From an uncultured Solobacterium sp. (GTDB lineage Bacteria > Bacillota_I > Bacilli_A > Erysipelotrichales > Erysipelotrichaceae): a DNA stretch of 23,730 bases. Location of the stretch: the NCBI GenBank assembly GCA_937895985.1, contig CALBKL010000206.1, positions 1-23,730 on the forward strand, in the 5' to 3' direction. Shown here one piece after another: positions 1 through 7,810 of this stretch (position 1 is the first letter of the stretch; the number at the start of each line of letters is the position of its first letter). Made by a program: the position numbers and the translations under genes. The notes beneath the pieces were generated by a model. That model was not told the origin of the DNA, ran no database searches, and saw only the letters and a list, made by a program, of their open reading frames with translations.

Positions 1-1
1 C

Positions 2-1786
2 CATGATATTGATCCGCAATTCCCTGAAACTGTTATGGAAGAGGTTAAAACAATTCCCCAGGAAATTCAGGAAAGTGATAAGAAAGAGCGTGTTAATTTA
101 ACAAATGAAACAATCGTAACAATTGATGGCGATGATTCTAAGGATTTTGATGATGCCGTGAGTGTAACTCCTGTTGAAAACGGTTGGGTATTAAAAGTAT
201 CAATCGCGGATGTATCACATTATGTAACAGAGAATAGTGCTTTAGATAAAGAAGCTTTTGCGCGCGGTTGTTCAACATACGTAATAGATAGAGTTGTACC
301 AATGTTGCCACACGAATTGAGTAATGGTATTTGTTCCTTAAATCCATATGTAGAAAGATTAACAATTACATGTCAGATGAATGTAAGTCACAGCGGTAAG
401 ATTGAAGAATACTCTATTTATCCTAGTGTAATTCGCTCTACAGAGCGTATGACATATGCAAATGTAAATAGAATTCTTGATGGTGATGAAAAACTTCAGG
501 AAGAATATAAGCATTTAGGAAATCTATTCTTTGATTTAAGAGATTGTGCAGACGCAATTCGTGCAAGTCGTACAGCGAAAGGTGCTATTGACTTTGATGG
601 TACAGAGTCAGTTGTTGAAGTTGATGAGAATGGTCACCCAATTGATGTACATGCACGCATAACTGGTCATGCGGAAAGAATCATAGAAGACTGTATGATT
701 GCGGCCAATGTATCCGTAGCTAACTATATGAAGTGGTTAGATGTACCATCTATCTATCGAATTCACGAGTCTCCAACTGCAAAGAAGATGAAAGAATTCG
801 TTCGTATCTCGGAAGGTATGGGACATAAACTGGTATTAGGTAAAACAGCAATTTATCCAAATGAATTACAGAGATACTTAGCATCGGTACATGATCTTCC
901 AGAATATCCAGTACTAAGTACTATGTTATTAAGATGTATGCAAAAGGCAAGATATGACGCTTCATGTGTTGGACACTTTGGTCTAGCAGAAGATGAATAT
1001 CTACACTTCACTTCTCCGATTCGTCGTTATCCAGATTTAATCGTACATCGTATGTTACGTAAGTACTGTTTCCAAGCAAACGATAACTTAGAACAACGTG
1101 CAAATGATTTAGAGAAATGTAAGGCACAAGCTGAACATGCAAGCATCCGCGAAAGAAATAGTCAAGACGCTGAATATGCATGTGAAGATATGAAGATTGC
1201 TGAATACATGCATGAAAGAATTGGTAAGACTTACGCTGGTATTATTTCAAGTATCACGAACTTTGGAATGTATGTAAAACTAGAAAATACTGTAGAAGGT
1301 ATGATTCGTGTTGCGGACTTAGATGATGACTATTATGAGTTTAATAAGGACCGTTTTGAACTTGTTGGTCAAAGACGTAAGAAGACATATCGTATTGGTA
1401 TGCCTATTAAGATAACGGTTGTGGATGCGAATAAAGATGCAGGTACTGTAGACTTTGCGATTGCAAAGAAGCCTACTAGATTTGCATCTGGACGTACTCG
1501 TTTCTCTAATGATCGAGGTTCTAATCCAACGCGCAAGCCACGAGAAGATAGAAAATTTGGTGATAAGAAATTTTCCGATAGAAAGTTCTCTGATAAAAAA
1601 TTTGGCGATAAGAAGTTTGGGGACAAGAAATTTGGTGATAAAAAGGATAGAAAATCTTTCTCATCTGATAAACGTGGAAAATTTGATGGATCTAAAACAA
1701 CGCGTGCAAAACAAGGTGATAAGAAACCTTTCTTTAAAGGAAAATCAACCGGAAGGAAGATGACGCATGGCAGAAAAGACGCATGA
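2..1786 (+). CDS. rnr: Ribonuclease R, 3' part (5' end outside window)
   Basis: RNase R is a processive 3'-to-5' exoribonuclease that degrades structured RNA, including non-stop mRNAs released by trans-translation. The frame is open from base 2 (HDIDPQFPETV...) before the first internal ATG at 35, so the true start and the N-terminal cold-shock domains lie upstream. Visible are the RNB catalytic domain, with the metal-binding Asp cluster in IDGDDSKDFDDAV, the conserved HFTSPIRRYPDLIVHR stretch, and an S1 RNA-binding domain starting at GKTYAGIISSITNFGMYV. A long Lys/Asp/Phe-rich basic tail follows, partly built of 5-residue repeats. The last 20 bases overlap smpB in another frame, so the two genes are probably translationally coupled. 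The linkage to smpB and ssrA supports the identity. Confidence 0.96.
   Translation, partial: HDIDPQFPETVMEEVKTIPQEIQESDKKERVNLTNETIVTIDGDDSKDFDDAVSVTPVENGWVLKVSIADVSHYVTENSALDKEAFARGCSTYVIDRVVPMLPHELSNGICSLNPYVERLTITCQMNVSHSGKIEEYSIYPSVIRSTERMTYANVNRILDGDEKLQEEYKHLGNLFFDLRDCADAIRASRTAKGAIDFDGTESVVEVDENGHPIDVHARITGHAERIIEDCMIAANVSVANYMKWLDVPSIYRIHESPTAKKMKEFVRISEGMGHKLVLGKTAIYPNELQRYLASVHDLPEYPVLSTMLLRCMQKARYDASCVGHFGLAEDEYLHFTSPIRRYPDLIVHRMLRKYCFQANDNLEQRANDLEKCKAQAEHASIRERNSQDAEYACEDMKIAEYMHERIGKTYAGIISSITNFGMYVKLENTVEGMIRVADLDDDYYEFNKDRFELVGQRRKKTYRIGMPIKITVVDANKDAGTVDFAIAKKPTRFASGRTRFSNDRGSNPTRKPREDRKFGDKKFSDRKFSDKKFGDKKFGDKKFGDKKDRKSFSSDKRGKFDGSKTTRAKQGDKKPFFKGKSTGRKMTHGRKDA
1547..1636 (+). 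repeat. 15-bp tandem repeats coding the basic tail of RNase R
   Basis: Six consecutive 15-bp units encode D[K/R]KF[G/S] and are followed by a degenerate unit (DKKDRKSF). The DNA units differ mostly at third codon positions, so this is an older, selected repeat and not a fresh slippage product. RNase R proteins commonly end in a Lys-rich disordered tail; the regular pentapeptide form is what is seen here. Confidence 0.9.
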
Positions 1787-2228
1787 AAAAACAGTGGCCC
1801 TAAATAGACGTGCTTCACATGACTACTTCCTTGAGGAGAAGTTCGAGTGTGGTATTGTGTTGACAGGCACAGAAATAAAATCCGTTAGACAGGGAAAGAT
1901 TCAATTCCAGGATTCTTATATCTCCATTTATCGTGGAGAAGCTTGGATTAAAGGAATGCATATCTCTCCATATAAATATGGAAATATCTTTAATGTCGAT
2001 GAAACACGTGATCGAAAACTGTTATTACATAAGTTAGAGATATTCCGCTTACACCAAAAAGTAAAATTAAAAGGCTATACACTAATTCCTGTACGCATGT
2101 ACTTGAAGGATGGAAGAGCCAAACTCGAAATTGCATTAGCAAAGGGTAAAGATCTGTATGACAAACGTGAAACAGAGAAATTACGTGATGCAAAACGTGC
2201 GATGGAGAAAGCATTAAAATTACATTAA
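1767..2228 (+). CDS. smpB: SsrA-binding protein SmpB
   Basis: SmpB binds the tRNA-like domain of tmRNA and brings it to stalled ribosomes in place of codon-anticodon pairing. The 153 residues match the usual family length. The protein begins VALNRRASHDYFLEEKFECGIVLTGTEIKSVRQGK, the typical OB-fold start, contains the conserved SYISIYRGEAWIKGMHISPYK, and ends with the basic helix KGKDLYDKRETEKLRDAKRAMEKAL, which enters the mRNA channel. The ATG lies inside the last codons of rnr, 20 bases before its stop is complete. A terminator follows, and ssrA lies 119 bases downstream behind its own promoter. Confidence 0.98.
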   Translation: MAEKTHEKTVALNRRASHDYFLEEKFECGIVLTGTEIKSVRQGKIQFQDSYISIYRGEAWIKGMHISPYKYGNIFNVDETRDRKLLLHKLEIFRLHQKVKLKGYTLIPVRMYLKDGRAKLEIALAKGKDLYDKRETEKLRDAKRAMEKALKLH

Positions 2229-2230
2229 TT

Positions 2231-2264
2231 AAAAATAAAATCCTTTTTCTGGGATTTTATTTTT
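2231..2264 (+). terminator. Intrinsic terminator of rnr-smpB
   Basis: A 13-bp perfect stem (2231-2243 with 2252-2264, core AAAATCC/GGATTTT) has an 8-base loop. The 3' arm itself ends in a T-run. It begins two bases after the smpB stop codon. Confidence 0.85.
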
Positions 2265-2273
2265 AAACCTATA

Positions 2274-2306
2274 GTTTCATTTTTAGCAAGGTACTTGCAA
2301 TGAAAC
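2274..2306 (+). promoter_or_regulatory. Bulged inverted repeat overlapping the ssrA -35 box
   Basis: GTTTCATT (2274-2281) pairs with AATGAAAC (2299-2306). Inside it GCAAG (2286-2290) pairs with CTTGC (2294-2298) around a 3-base loop, leaving a 4-base bulge (TTTA). The right half covers the proposed -35 box TTGCAA. It has no T-run, so it is not a classical terminator; it could be an operator or chance. Confidence 0.5.
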
Positions 2307-2323
2307 TTGTAGCGTGATATATT
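2295..2323 (+). promoter_or_regulatory. Promoter of ssrA
   Basis: TTGCAA (2295-2300), a 17-base spacer and TATATT (2318-2323) predict a start near 2330, about 18 bases before the mature tmRNA 5' end. A short processed leader is normal for tmRNA precursors. Confidence 0.7.
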
Positions 2324-2347
2324 CCAATTGCGTTACAAATAGCGAAT

Positions 2348-2700
2348 GGGGCTGTCATGGTTTCGACAGGTTTATGTTTGATTTGTGCGGCAGTGGAGTG
2401 GTGACCTAATCACTAAATAAATTTAAACGCAAATAGAACAAATAGTTTCGCTTTTGCTGCCTAAGAACGCTTGATGCGTTGCAGCAACCCAATCAATGCT
2501 TTAGCCATTCTGTATTGATTGCGTAAATAAATGGATACGGTGAACCCAATGCCTGTAGGGGGAACCCGACAATTTACAGGTAAATTCAATAACTTGTTCG
2601 CTCACTGTCGTGGTTATTGTCTTACTTTACAGTGAGATAAACTGTAGATGCGCAAATGTGGGACTATTCTTGGACAGGAGTTCGACTCTCCTCAGCTCCA
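2348..2700 (+). ncRNA. ssrA: Transfer-messenger RNA (tmRNA)
   Basis: tmRNA acts as both alanine tRNA and short message to rescue stalled ribosomes. The 5' end GGGGCTG (2348-2354) pairs with CAGCTCC (2693-2699) as the acceptor stem, with a G-U pair at the third position; A2700 is the discriminator. The D-loop-like GGTTTCGACAGG and the T arm AGGAG-TTCGACT-CTCCT are present. The tag frame runs from a resume GCA at 2429 to TAA at 2462-2464 and encodes ANRTNSFAFAA, ending in the hydrophobic -AA that proteases such as ClpXP recognise. The 3' CCA is not encoded: after A2700 the DNA reads CTG. It is followed directly by a terminator and preceded by smpB. Confidence 0.96.
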
Positions 2701-2707
2701 CTGAACG

Positions 2708-2735
2708 ATAAAAACGACCTTAGAGTCGTTTTTAT
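2708..2735 (+). terminator. Intrinsic terminator of ssrA
   Basis: A perfect 11-bp stem, ATAAAAACGAC (2708-2718) with GTCGTTTTTAT (2725-2735), has a 6-base loop (CTTAGA). The 3' arm carries the T-run. It starts eight bases after the tmRNA end. Confidence 0.92.
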
Positions 2736-2763
2736 TATGACTATGTGGAAAAAATTTGAATAT

Positions 2764-2821
2764 TGTGAATCACATTGTTAGTTATAGTGAACTGTGCTAA
2801 TCTAAAACTGAAGTTAGATTA
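2764..2821 (+). promoter_or_regulatory. Promoter with two dyads upstream of the ATC-hydrolase gene
   Basis: TTGTTA (2775-2780), 17 bases and TAATCT (2798-2803) form a plausible promoter. An 8-bp inverted repeat, TAATCTAA (2798-2805) with TTAGATTA (2814-2821), covers the -10 box and predicted start. A second dyad, TGTGA-A-TCACA (2764-2774), abuts the -35 box. The arrangement looks like an operator-controlled promoter, but no regulator is identifiable. Confidence 0.45.
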
Positions 2822-2894
2822 AATTTTGAGCTAATAATGAAGTTGTAACGTGTGTTTTTGACTGTAAGTATAACCGAAAGGAATAGTGATAAGA

Positions 2895-3617
2895 ATGCTA
2901 AGTCAGAAAGAAAAGGCAACAATTACAAGAAAGTATCAAAAGCGAATGAAATCTGCATGTCAAAATTTACTTGCAAAAAGATATGGTGTAGATAAGGTAG
3001 AACCTTATTGGCAAAAGATAGAAGAACGATATAATCAAATCTTGGATGAAGCACCAGATATTGGTGGTAAAGCAAATTCAATGAGTCATAATCTCTATGA
3101 AGTAGCGTGGATAATTGCTCTCTATGATGTGGTAGGAAGAAACTTAACAAAGGAAGAGATAGATACTGTAATTCATGATGTTATGGAAGATGGTTTGAAT
3201 ATTCTTCACAAAATTCCAGGTAAGTTTTTGCTCGAAAGAAAGTTTATACGAAATCTTATCATCAAATCGTTAGATAAATATCAGAAAAAACTAGAGCCAC
3301 ATCTACACAAAGATTGGCATAATACATGGGGCATGGAAGTACAACATGATATCGATGATGGTGTTCACTTCGTACTAAGAGGATGTCCGATTAAAGACTA
3401 TTGCCAGAAACATGAAATGATGGAGATCTTGCCACATTTTTGTAATATGGATCATCAGATGATACAAGCATTACAACTATATTTAATACGGTCAAAGACA
3501 TGTTCTAATGGTGATGAGACCTGTGAGTATACAATCGTTACAGATGATAATCCTTTGGTAGAAAAAAATCCTATCATTGTTAAGGACGATGGGCTGATAC
3601 TAACAAAAAGCATGTAA
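2895..3617 (+). CDS. L-2-amino-thiazoline-4-carboxylic acid hydrolase family protein
   Basis: The family is named for an enzyme that opens the ring of L-2-amino-thiazoline-4-carboxylate to give carbamoyl-cysteine; most members are untested. The 240-residue protein is soluble. Its C-terminal half has the conserved Cys-rich core that I use for the assignment: GCPIKDYC (C154, C160), EILPHFCNMD (C173) and KTCSNGDETCEYTI (C193, C200). The N-terminal half is helical and charged. The start is set at ATG 2895, because AAAGG at 2877-2881 is too close to the GTG at 2886. No functional partner lies beside it, so the physiological substrate is unknown. Confidence 0.78.
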   Translation: MLSQKEKATITRKYQKRMKSACQNLLAKRYGVDKVEPYWQKIEERYNQILDEAPDIGGKANSMSHNLYEVAWIIALYDVVGRNLTKEEIDTVIHDVMEDGLNILHKIPGKFLLERKFIRNLIIKSLDKYQKKLEPHLHKDWHNTWGMEVQHDIDDGVHFVLRGCPIKDYCQKHEMMEILPHFCNMDHQMIQALQLYLIRSKTCSNGDETCEYTIVTDDNPLVEKNPIIVKDDGLILTKSM

Positions 3618-3631
3618 TTGAATAATTAATA

Positions 3632-3789
3632 ATCAAAGAGATTAAAACTTTGATGTATATATAAAATCCTCTTTTATATATAGTAAAAGCGAAAAATGAT
3701 GTTTCAATTATATAAAATGCCATTTTATATAATTGAAATGATAAATAATACCCTATGATATTAAAAAACACTATTTTATATAATTGAAA
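3632..3789. repeat. Cluster of A/T-rich inverted repeats in the 3618-3933 gap
   Basis: Three hairpins follow each other after the ATC-hydrolase gene. ATCAAAG (3632-3638) pairs with CTTTGAT (3648-3654) and may be part of its terminator. An 11-bp perfect stem joins 3656-3666 and 3672-3682. An 18-bp perfect inverted repeat (3702-3719 with 3721-3738, inner end AAAATG/CATTTT) follows. A 17-bp copy of that right arm recurs in the same orientation at 3773-3789. The cluster looks like a small mobile repeat or its remnant; no coding sequence is seen. Confidence 0.75.
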
Positions 3790-3791
3790 AT

Positions 3792-3837
3792 TTGCGCACT
3801 ACAGAATAGTGAAAATATGACCTAATGAAGTGCGCAA
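3792..3837. repeat. Nested, mutually exclusive hairpins
   Basis: TTGCGCACT (3792-3800) pairs with AGTGCGCAA (3829-3837) across 28 bases. CACTA (3797-3801) can instead pair with TAGTG (3807-3811). The two foldings share bases and exclude one another. The G/C-rich arms stand out in a very A/T-rich gap. Confidence 0.6.
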
Positions 3838-3901
3838 TGATTAATTATATGAGTTTTTTGCTAAGAAGGTGAGTTTCCTATTATTTCTTTTATGATTTTG
3901 G

Positions 3902-3910
3902 TGATACTAT
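3902..3910 (+). promoter_or_regulatory. Extended -10 element for the DUF308 gene
   Basis: TG-A-TACTAT at 3902-3910 is an extended -10 element. Only a weak -35 candidate (TTATTT at 3881) lies upstream. The AAAAGGAG ribosome binding site (3921-3928) follows closely, so the leader would be short. Confidence 0.4.
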
Positions 3911-3933
3911 AGTTCTATGGAAAAGGAGTTACT

Positions 3934-4587
3934 ATGTTAAAACAAATTAAATGGAGATCTATATTAGTTGGAATTGGATATATTCTTGCAGGTTTATTAT
4001 TAATCGTTTATCCAGAAAGTAGTAGAGATCTGATTGCATACGTGTTAGGTATCGCATTAGTTGTATATGGTATTGTTTCTCTTACAACATACTTTGTTAT
4101 CAATGTAAAAGAAAGCTTGCGTCGTAATGAATTCTCGATTGGCATTATGGCAATCTTAGGTGGTCTTATCATTATCTTTAAACAACAGATCTTACTGGAT
4201 ATTATTCCAATCCTACTTGGACTGGTTATCATTGCGGATGGTTTTGATAAGTTACAGAATGCAGTCGTTGCGAAACGAATAGGTTCATCCCAATACGCAA
4301 CGTACATTGTATTAGCAGCTGTATCTATCGTACTTGGCTTTGTAGTCATGTTCTTCTTAACAGGTGTTGAACTACAGAAGATTTTGTTTGTTGTGATTGG
4401 TGTTAGTTTGGTTTATTGTGGTGTTTCTGATATTTTCGTGGTCTTATTTATCGCAGATAAATTCCATAAGTTCTTAAAGAGTTTTGAAGCAAACGGAAAG
4501 ATTATCGATGCGGAAGTGGAAGAAGAAAGAGAAGAAACTACAGAAGAAACAGAAAAAGAAAATACGGAAGAAGAGAAGTCGGAATAG
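3934..4587 (+). CDS. DUF308 (HdeD-like) membrane protein
   Basis: This is a small integral membrane protein of unknown role; the HdeD name comes from an E. coli acid-resistance protein. The 217 residues hold about six hydrophobic segments arranged as repeated pairs, for example SILVGIGYILAGLLLIVY, LIAYVLGIALVVYGIVSL, FSIGIMAILGGLIIIF, IIPILLGLVIIADGF, YIVLAAVSIVLGFVVMFFL and ILFVVIGVSLVYCGVSDI. The internal Gly-rich pattern is typical of the family. The last ~30 residues are almost entirely Glu/Lys/Thr (VEEEREETTEE...) and are probably cytoplasmic and disordered. The start has a good AAAAGGAG five bases upstream. It appears to be a single-gene unit. Confidence 0.8.
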   Translation: MLKQIKWRSILVGIGYILAGLLLIVYPESSRDLIAYVLGIALVVYGIVSLTTYFVINVKESLRRNEFSIGIMAILGGLIIIFKQQILLDIIPILLGLVIIADGFDKLQNAVVAKRIGSSQYATYIVLAAVSIVLGFVVMFFLTGVELQKILFVVIGVSLVYCGVSDIFVVLFIADKFHKFLKSFEANGKIIDAEVEEEREETTEETEKENTEEEKSE

Positions 4588-4603
4588 CCTGACTTCTCAT
4601 TTT
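4573..4603 (+). terminator. Probable terminator of the DUF308 gene
   Basis: GAGAAGTC (4573-4580) pairs with GACTTCTC (4591-4598) around a 10-base loop that contains the stop codon; ATTTT follows. The T-run is short, so some readthrough into lgt is possible. Confidence 0.6.
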
Positions 4604-4645
4604 CGATACAATCAATTAAAATAGATATATGGAGGAAGTATTTTA

Positions 4646-5419
4646 ATGTTTAATGATTGGTTTAAAATTGGTCCTGTAACTGTACATGGATATGGTTTCA
4701 TGATTGCAGTTGGTATATTGTTTGCGTTTTGGTTATCAGAACGTCTAGCAAAAAAACAAGGACTAGAATATGAAAAGATTGATGGAATGATTTTCTTTAT
4801 CATCATCTTTGGATTTATTGGAGCGAAGTTACTCTATATTGCGACGGTGTGGGATACATTCTTGAAAAATCCTGTTGTAATTTTGGGTAATGAAGGATTT
4901 GTAGTTTATGGTGGTATCATCGCTGGTATTATTGCGGCGTGGATTTACTGTAAATGGAAGAAGTGGGACTTCATGAAGTATGCAAACGTATTAATGCCTG
5001 CGGTTTCACTTGGTCAAGGCTTTGGACGTATTGGATGTTTCTTTGCGGGATGTTGTTATGGTATTCGAACAACGGCCTGGTATGGTGTAGAATTCCCGGC
5101 TGAGTCTCTTGGACCTGGTGCTGGTATCAAGGTTATTCCTACAGAGTTAATTTCTTCTGCAGGTAACTTCTTAATCTTTGCTTTCTTACTAAGAAACTTA
5201 TTAAAGGGCAAGCATCCAGAAGATACAGCAGCGTGGTATTTAGTCCTATATGGATTAGGAAGATTCTTAGTAGAGTTCTTACGTGGTGATTTAATTCGTG
5301 GGCAAATTTGGATTTTCTCTACATCACAGTTTATTTCTATCTTTGTATTCTTAGCAGGAGCATTCTTGCTATGGTATAGACAGAATCATTCAGATTTGAA
5401 GAAGGAGGTAGCCGCATGA
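4646..5419 (+). CDS. lgt: Prolipoprotein diacylglyceryl transferase
   Basis: Lgt transfers diacylglycerol from phosphatidylglycerol to the lipobox cysteine of prolipoproteins at the outer face of the membrane. The 257 residues form about seven membrane segments. Seen are the early HGYG (14-17), GFVVYGG ending at 90, and the signature QGFGRIGCFFAGCCYG (R128), in the Cys-containing variant common in Gram-positives, in place of the GRxGNF...E form of proteobacteria. GRFLVEFLRGD lies near the C-terminus. GGAGGAAG precedes the ATG by seven bases. Its stop overlaps the rpiB start in ATGA (5416-5419), so the two are cotranscribed. It would modify lipoproteins such as the peptide-binding protein at 19899. 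Confidence 0.96.
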   Translation: MFNDWFKIGPVTVHGYGFMIAVGILFAFWLSERLAKKQGLEYEKIDGMIFFIIIFGFIGAKLLYIATVWDTFLKNPVVILGNEGFVVYGGIIAGIIAAWIYCKWKKWDFMKYANVLMPAVSLGQGFGRIGCFFAGCCYGIRTTAWYGVEFPAESLGPGAGIKVIPTELISSAGNFLIFAFLLRNLLKGKHPEDTAAWYLVLYGLGRFLVEFLRGDLIRGQIWIFSTSQFISIFVFLAGAFLLWYRQNHSDLKKEVAA

Positions 5420-5862
5420 GAATCGGTATTGCAAATGATCACGCATCTGTAGAGATGAAGAAGGAACTTGTTGCGTATCTTGAATCACAAGGACATGAAG
5501 TTATTAACTACGGTACAGATTTATCGGAAAGTACAGATTATCCTATCTGGGGTGAAAAGGTATCAATGGCTGTTGTAAATGGTGAAGTAGAACGTGGTAT
5601 CGCAATCTGTGGAACTGGTGTTGGAATCGGTATTGCATGTAATAAAGTTAAAGGTATTCGTGCATGTATCTGCTCTGAACCATATAGTGCTAGATATTCA
5701 AGATTACATAACAATGCAAATATCATCGCCTTTGGTTCAAGAGTCATTGGAATTGAAACGGCAAAGATGCTAGTGGATGAATTCATGAATACTGAATTTG
5801 AAGGTGGCCGCCATGAACGTAGAGTAAACATGGTTATGGACATTGAAGCGAGAAACTTTTAA
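5416..5862 (+). CDS. rpiB: Ribose-5-phosphate isomerase B
   Basis: RpiB interconverts ribose 5-phosphate and ribulose 5-phosphate in the pentose phosphate pathway; relatives act on allose or galactose phosphates. The 148 residues are the usual length. Visible are ANDHAS (D8, H9), the CGTGVGIGIACNKVKGIRA loop with catalytic Cys65 and the phosphate-binding Gly-rich segment, and the HNNANI motif (H98, N99). The gene overlaps lgt by four bases and depends on GAAGGAGG inside the lgt end. No sugar-specific neighbour is present, so the housekeeping isomerase is the simplest reading, rather than LacAB-type or allose isomerase. Confidence 0.94.
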   Translation: MRIGIANDHASVEMKKELVAYLESQGHEVINYGTDLSESTDYPIWGEKVSMAVVNGEVERGIAICGTGVGIGIACNKVKGIRACICSEPYSARYSRLHNNANIIAFGSRVIGIETAKMLVDEFMNTEFEGGRHERRVNMVMDIEARNF

Positions 5863-5887
5863 CCGGTGAATGCCGGTTTTTTCTTTT
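5861..5887 (+). terminator. Terminator of lgt-rpiB
   Basis: AACCGG (5861-5866) pairs with CCGGTT (5873-5878) and a T-rich run follows. It begins inside the rpiB stop codon and points at the convergent ftsH terminator. Confidence 0.85.
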
Positions 5888-5888
5888 G

Positions 5889-5919
5889 GCAAAAAGAAAA
5901 ACCTTCACGAATGTGAAGG
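5889..5919 (-). terminator. Terminator of ftsH
   Basis: On the minus strand, CCTTCAC and GTGAAGG (5902-5908 and 5913-5919) form a 7-bp stem with a 4-base loop. TTTTTCTTTTT follows. It sits directly after the ftsH stop codon. Confidence 0.9.
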
Positions 5920-7779
5920 CTATTGTACTACTGGTAATTCAAAGTCTTCTTTCTTTTCAAGAATCGCCATGAATTCTTCGCCAGTAATTGTTTCTTTTTG
6001 ATATAAGAACTGTGCAATTCGATCAAGATCTGTTTTATGTTCTATTAATAGTTGCTTTGCTTTCTCGTGTTGTTGTTTAACAAGAGCTACAACCTTTTGA
6101 TCGATTGTTGAAGCTGTGCCATCTGAACATGCTAGTGATGCATCACCACCAAGATATTTGTTATTTACAGTTTCCATTGCGACCATATCGAATTCATCAC
6201 TCATACCATAACGTGTAATCATAGCACGAGCAATCTTTGTTGCTTGTTCGATATCATTGGAAGCACCTGTAGTAACTTGTCCAAATTCAACTTCTTCTGC
6301 TGCACGACCACCTGTAAGTGTCGCAATACGGTTTTCTAATTCAGACTTTGTGTAAAGAGGATGGTTACCTTCTTCTACCTGCATTGTATAACCGAGGGCA
6401 CCACTTGTACGTGGGATGATTGTAATCTTTTGCACAGGTGCACTATGTGTCTGTAGTGCCGCAACTAATGCATGTCCAACTTCGTGATATGCAACAACTA
6501 ACTTTTCTTTGTCTGTTAAAATTGCATTCTTCTTTTGATATCCTGCAATAACAACTTCGATACTTTCTTCTAAGTCTTTCTGACTTACTGCATTTCTCTT
6601 TTCACGTACAGCACGTAAAGCTGCTTCGTTGATGATATTTGCAAGTTCTGCACCAGAGGCACCAGAAGCCATGCGTGCAACTACGTTATAATCAATACCT
6701 GGCTCTGTCTTAACTTTCTTTGCGTGAACTTTTAAGATGTCCTCACGGCCTTGAAGGTCAGGTAACTCAACTGGAACACGACGGTCAAATCTTCCTGGAC
6801 GTAGTAGAGCAGGATCTAGATTTTCAGGACGGTTTGTAGCTGCTAGTACGACAATACCATTATTACCTTCAAATCCATCCATTTCTGTAAGTAATTGGTT
6901 TAATGTTTGTTCGCGTTCATCATTACCACCAAAGTTACCTGCATTACGTTTACCACCAATCGCATCGATTTCATCGATGAATACAATACATGGTGCTTTT
7001 TCTTTTGCGTCCTTGAATAAGCTACGAACTTTGGAAGCACCCATACCTACGAACATCTCTACAAACTCTGAACCAGAGATAGAGAAGAATGGTACGTTTG
7101 ATTCACCCGCAACTGCCTTTGCAAGCATGGTCTTACCTGTTCCTGGAGGACCAACTAAGAGAATACCTTTTGGCATAGTTGCACCAATGGATTTAAACTG
7201 ATTTGGATCATGTAGGTAATTTACAATTTCCTGCAGATTTTCCTTAGCTTCATCTTCACCAGCTACATCGTGGAAACGAATTGTTGTCTTGTCTTTATCG
7301 TATACACGAGCATTTGACTTACCTAGGTTAAACATACCACCTAGACCGCCACCTCCAAGTGGAGAATCTTTTCCACCACCTTGCATTGTACGGTTAACAT
7401 AGCGCATTAACATTACCGCAATAATGATTGGAAGAATCCAACCAAAGAAGATGTTCATAAATAGAGAACCTTGTTGTACACGAGTACCAGAGAACTTCAC
7501 GTCATGACTTTCGAGACGATCAACTAAATCTGGGTCATTTATTTTTACAGTAGAGTATACTGTATCACCATCTTTGAGCTTGTATGTAATCTGAGAAGAC
7601 TCAATCGTCACCTCATCAATTTTGTCATCGGTGGTTTGTTGAATAAATGTACTATACGGAACTTCTTCGATTTGTGCCTGTTGAATTACAGGTCGTAAAA
7701 CCAAGTTGAGTAATACTAATACAATTGCGACAAATGCATAGTAGTACACAAGAGGTTTTTTCTTCTTGTTATCATTCAT
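5920..7779 (-). CDS. ftsH: ATP-dependent zinc metalloprotease FtsH
   Basis: FtsH is a membrane-anchored hexameric AAA+ protease that degrades misfolded membrane proteins and short-lived regulators. The 619 residues hold a membrane segment at about 10-30, an extracytoplasmic region, and a second segment at about 106-128. The AAA domain has Walker A GPPGTGKT (210-217), Walker B CIVFIDE (264-270) and the SRH with RPGRFDR. The protease domain has the zinc motif HEVGH (432-436) and downstream [12 protein letters not shown]. The start has GAAAGGAGT nine bases upstream. A CIRCE-like palindrome lies between 31 and 58 bases upstream of the ATG, which suggests heat-shock control. It stands alone, away from the tilS-hpt arrangement common in Bacillus. 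Confidence 0.98.
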   Translation of the reverse strand: MNDNKKKKPLVYYYAFVAIVLVLLNLVLRPVIQQAQIEEVPYSTFIQQTTDDKIDEVTIESSQITYKLKDGDTVYSTVKINDPDLVDRLESHDVKFSGTRVQQGSLFMNIFFGWILPIIIAVMLMRYVNRTMQGGGKDSPLGGGGLGGMFNLGKSNARVYDKDKTTIRFHDVAGEDEAKENLQEIVNYLHDPNQFKSIGATMPKGILLVGPPGTGKTMLAKAVAGESNVPFFSISGSEFVEMFVGMGASKVRSLFKDAKEKAPCIVFIDEIDAIGGKRNAGNFGGNDEREQTLNQLLTEMDGFEGNNGIVVLAATNRPENLDPALLRPGRFDRRVPVELPDLQGREDILKVHAKKVKTEPGIDYNVVARMASGASGAELANIINEAALRAVREKRNAVSQKDLEESIEVVIAGYQKKNAILTDKEKLVVAYHEVGHALVAALQTHSAPVQKITIIPRTSGALGYTMQVEEGNHPLYTKSELENRIATLTGGRAAEEVEFGQVTTGASNDIEQATKIARAMITRYGMSDEFDMVAMETVNNKYLGGDASLACSDGTASTIDQKVVALVKQQHEKAKQLLIEHKTDLDRIAQFLYQKETITGEEFMAILEKKEDFELPVVQ

Positions 7780-7810
7780 ATTTATAAAACTCCTTTCGGA
7801 TAAAAAGATT

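Noticed and set aside
1369..1818. Minus-strand 149-codon frame antisense to the RNase R tail
   Set aside because: It is the mirror of the DKKFG repeats (FLSPN repeats), has no RBS, and overlaps two certain genes.
3656..3789. CRISPR array
   Set aside because: The repeats are inverted, A/T-rich and irregularly spaced; there are no equal spacers and no cas genes.
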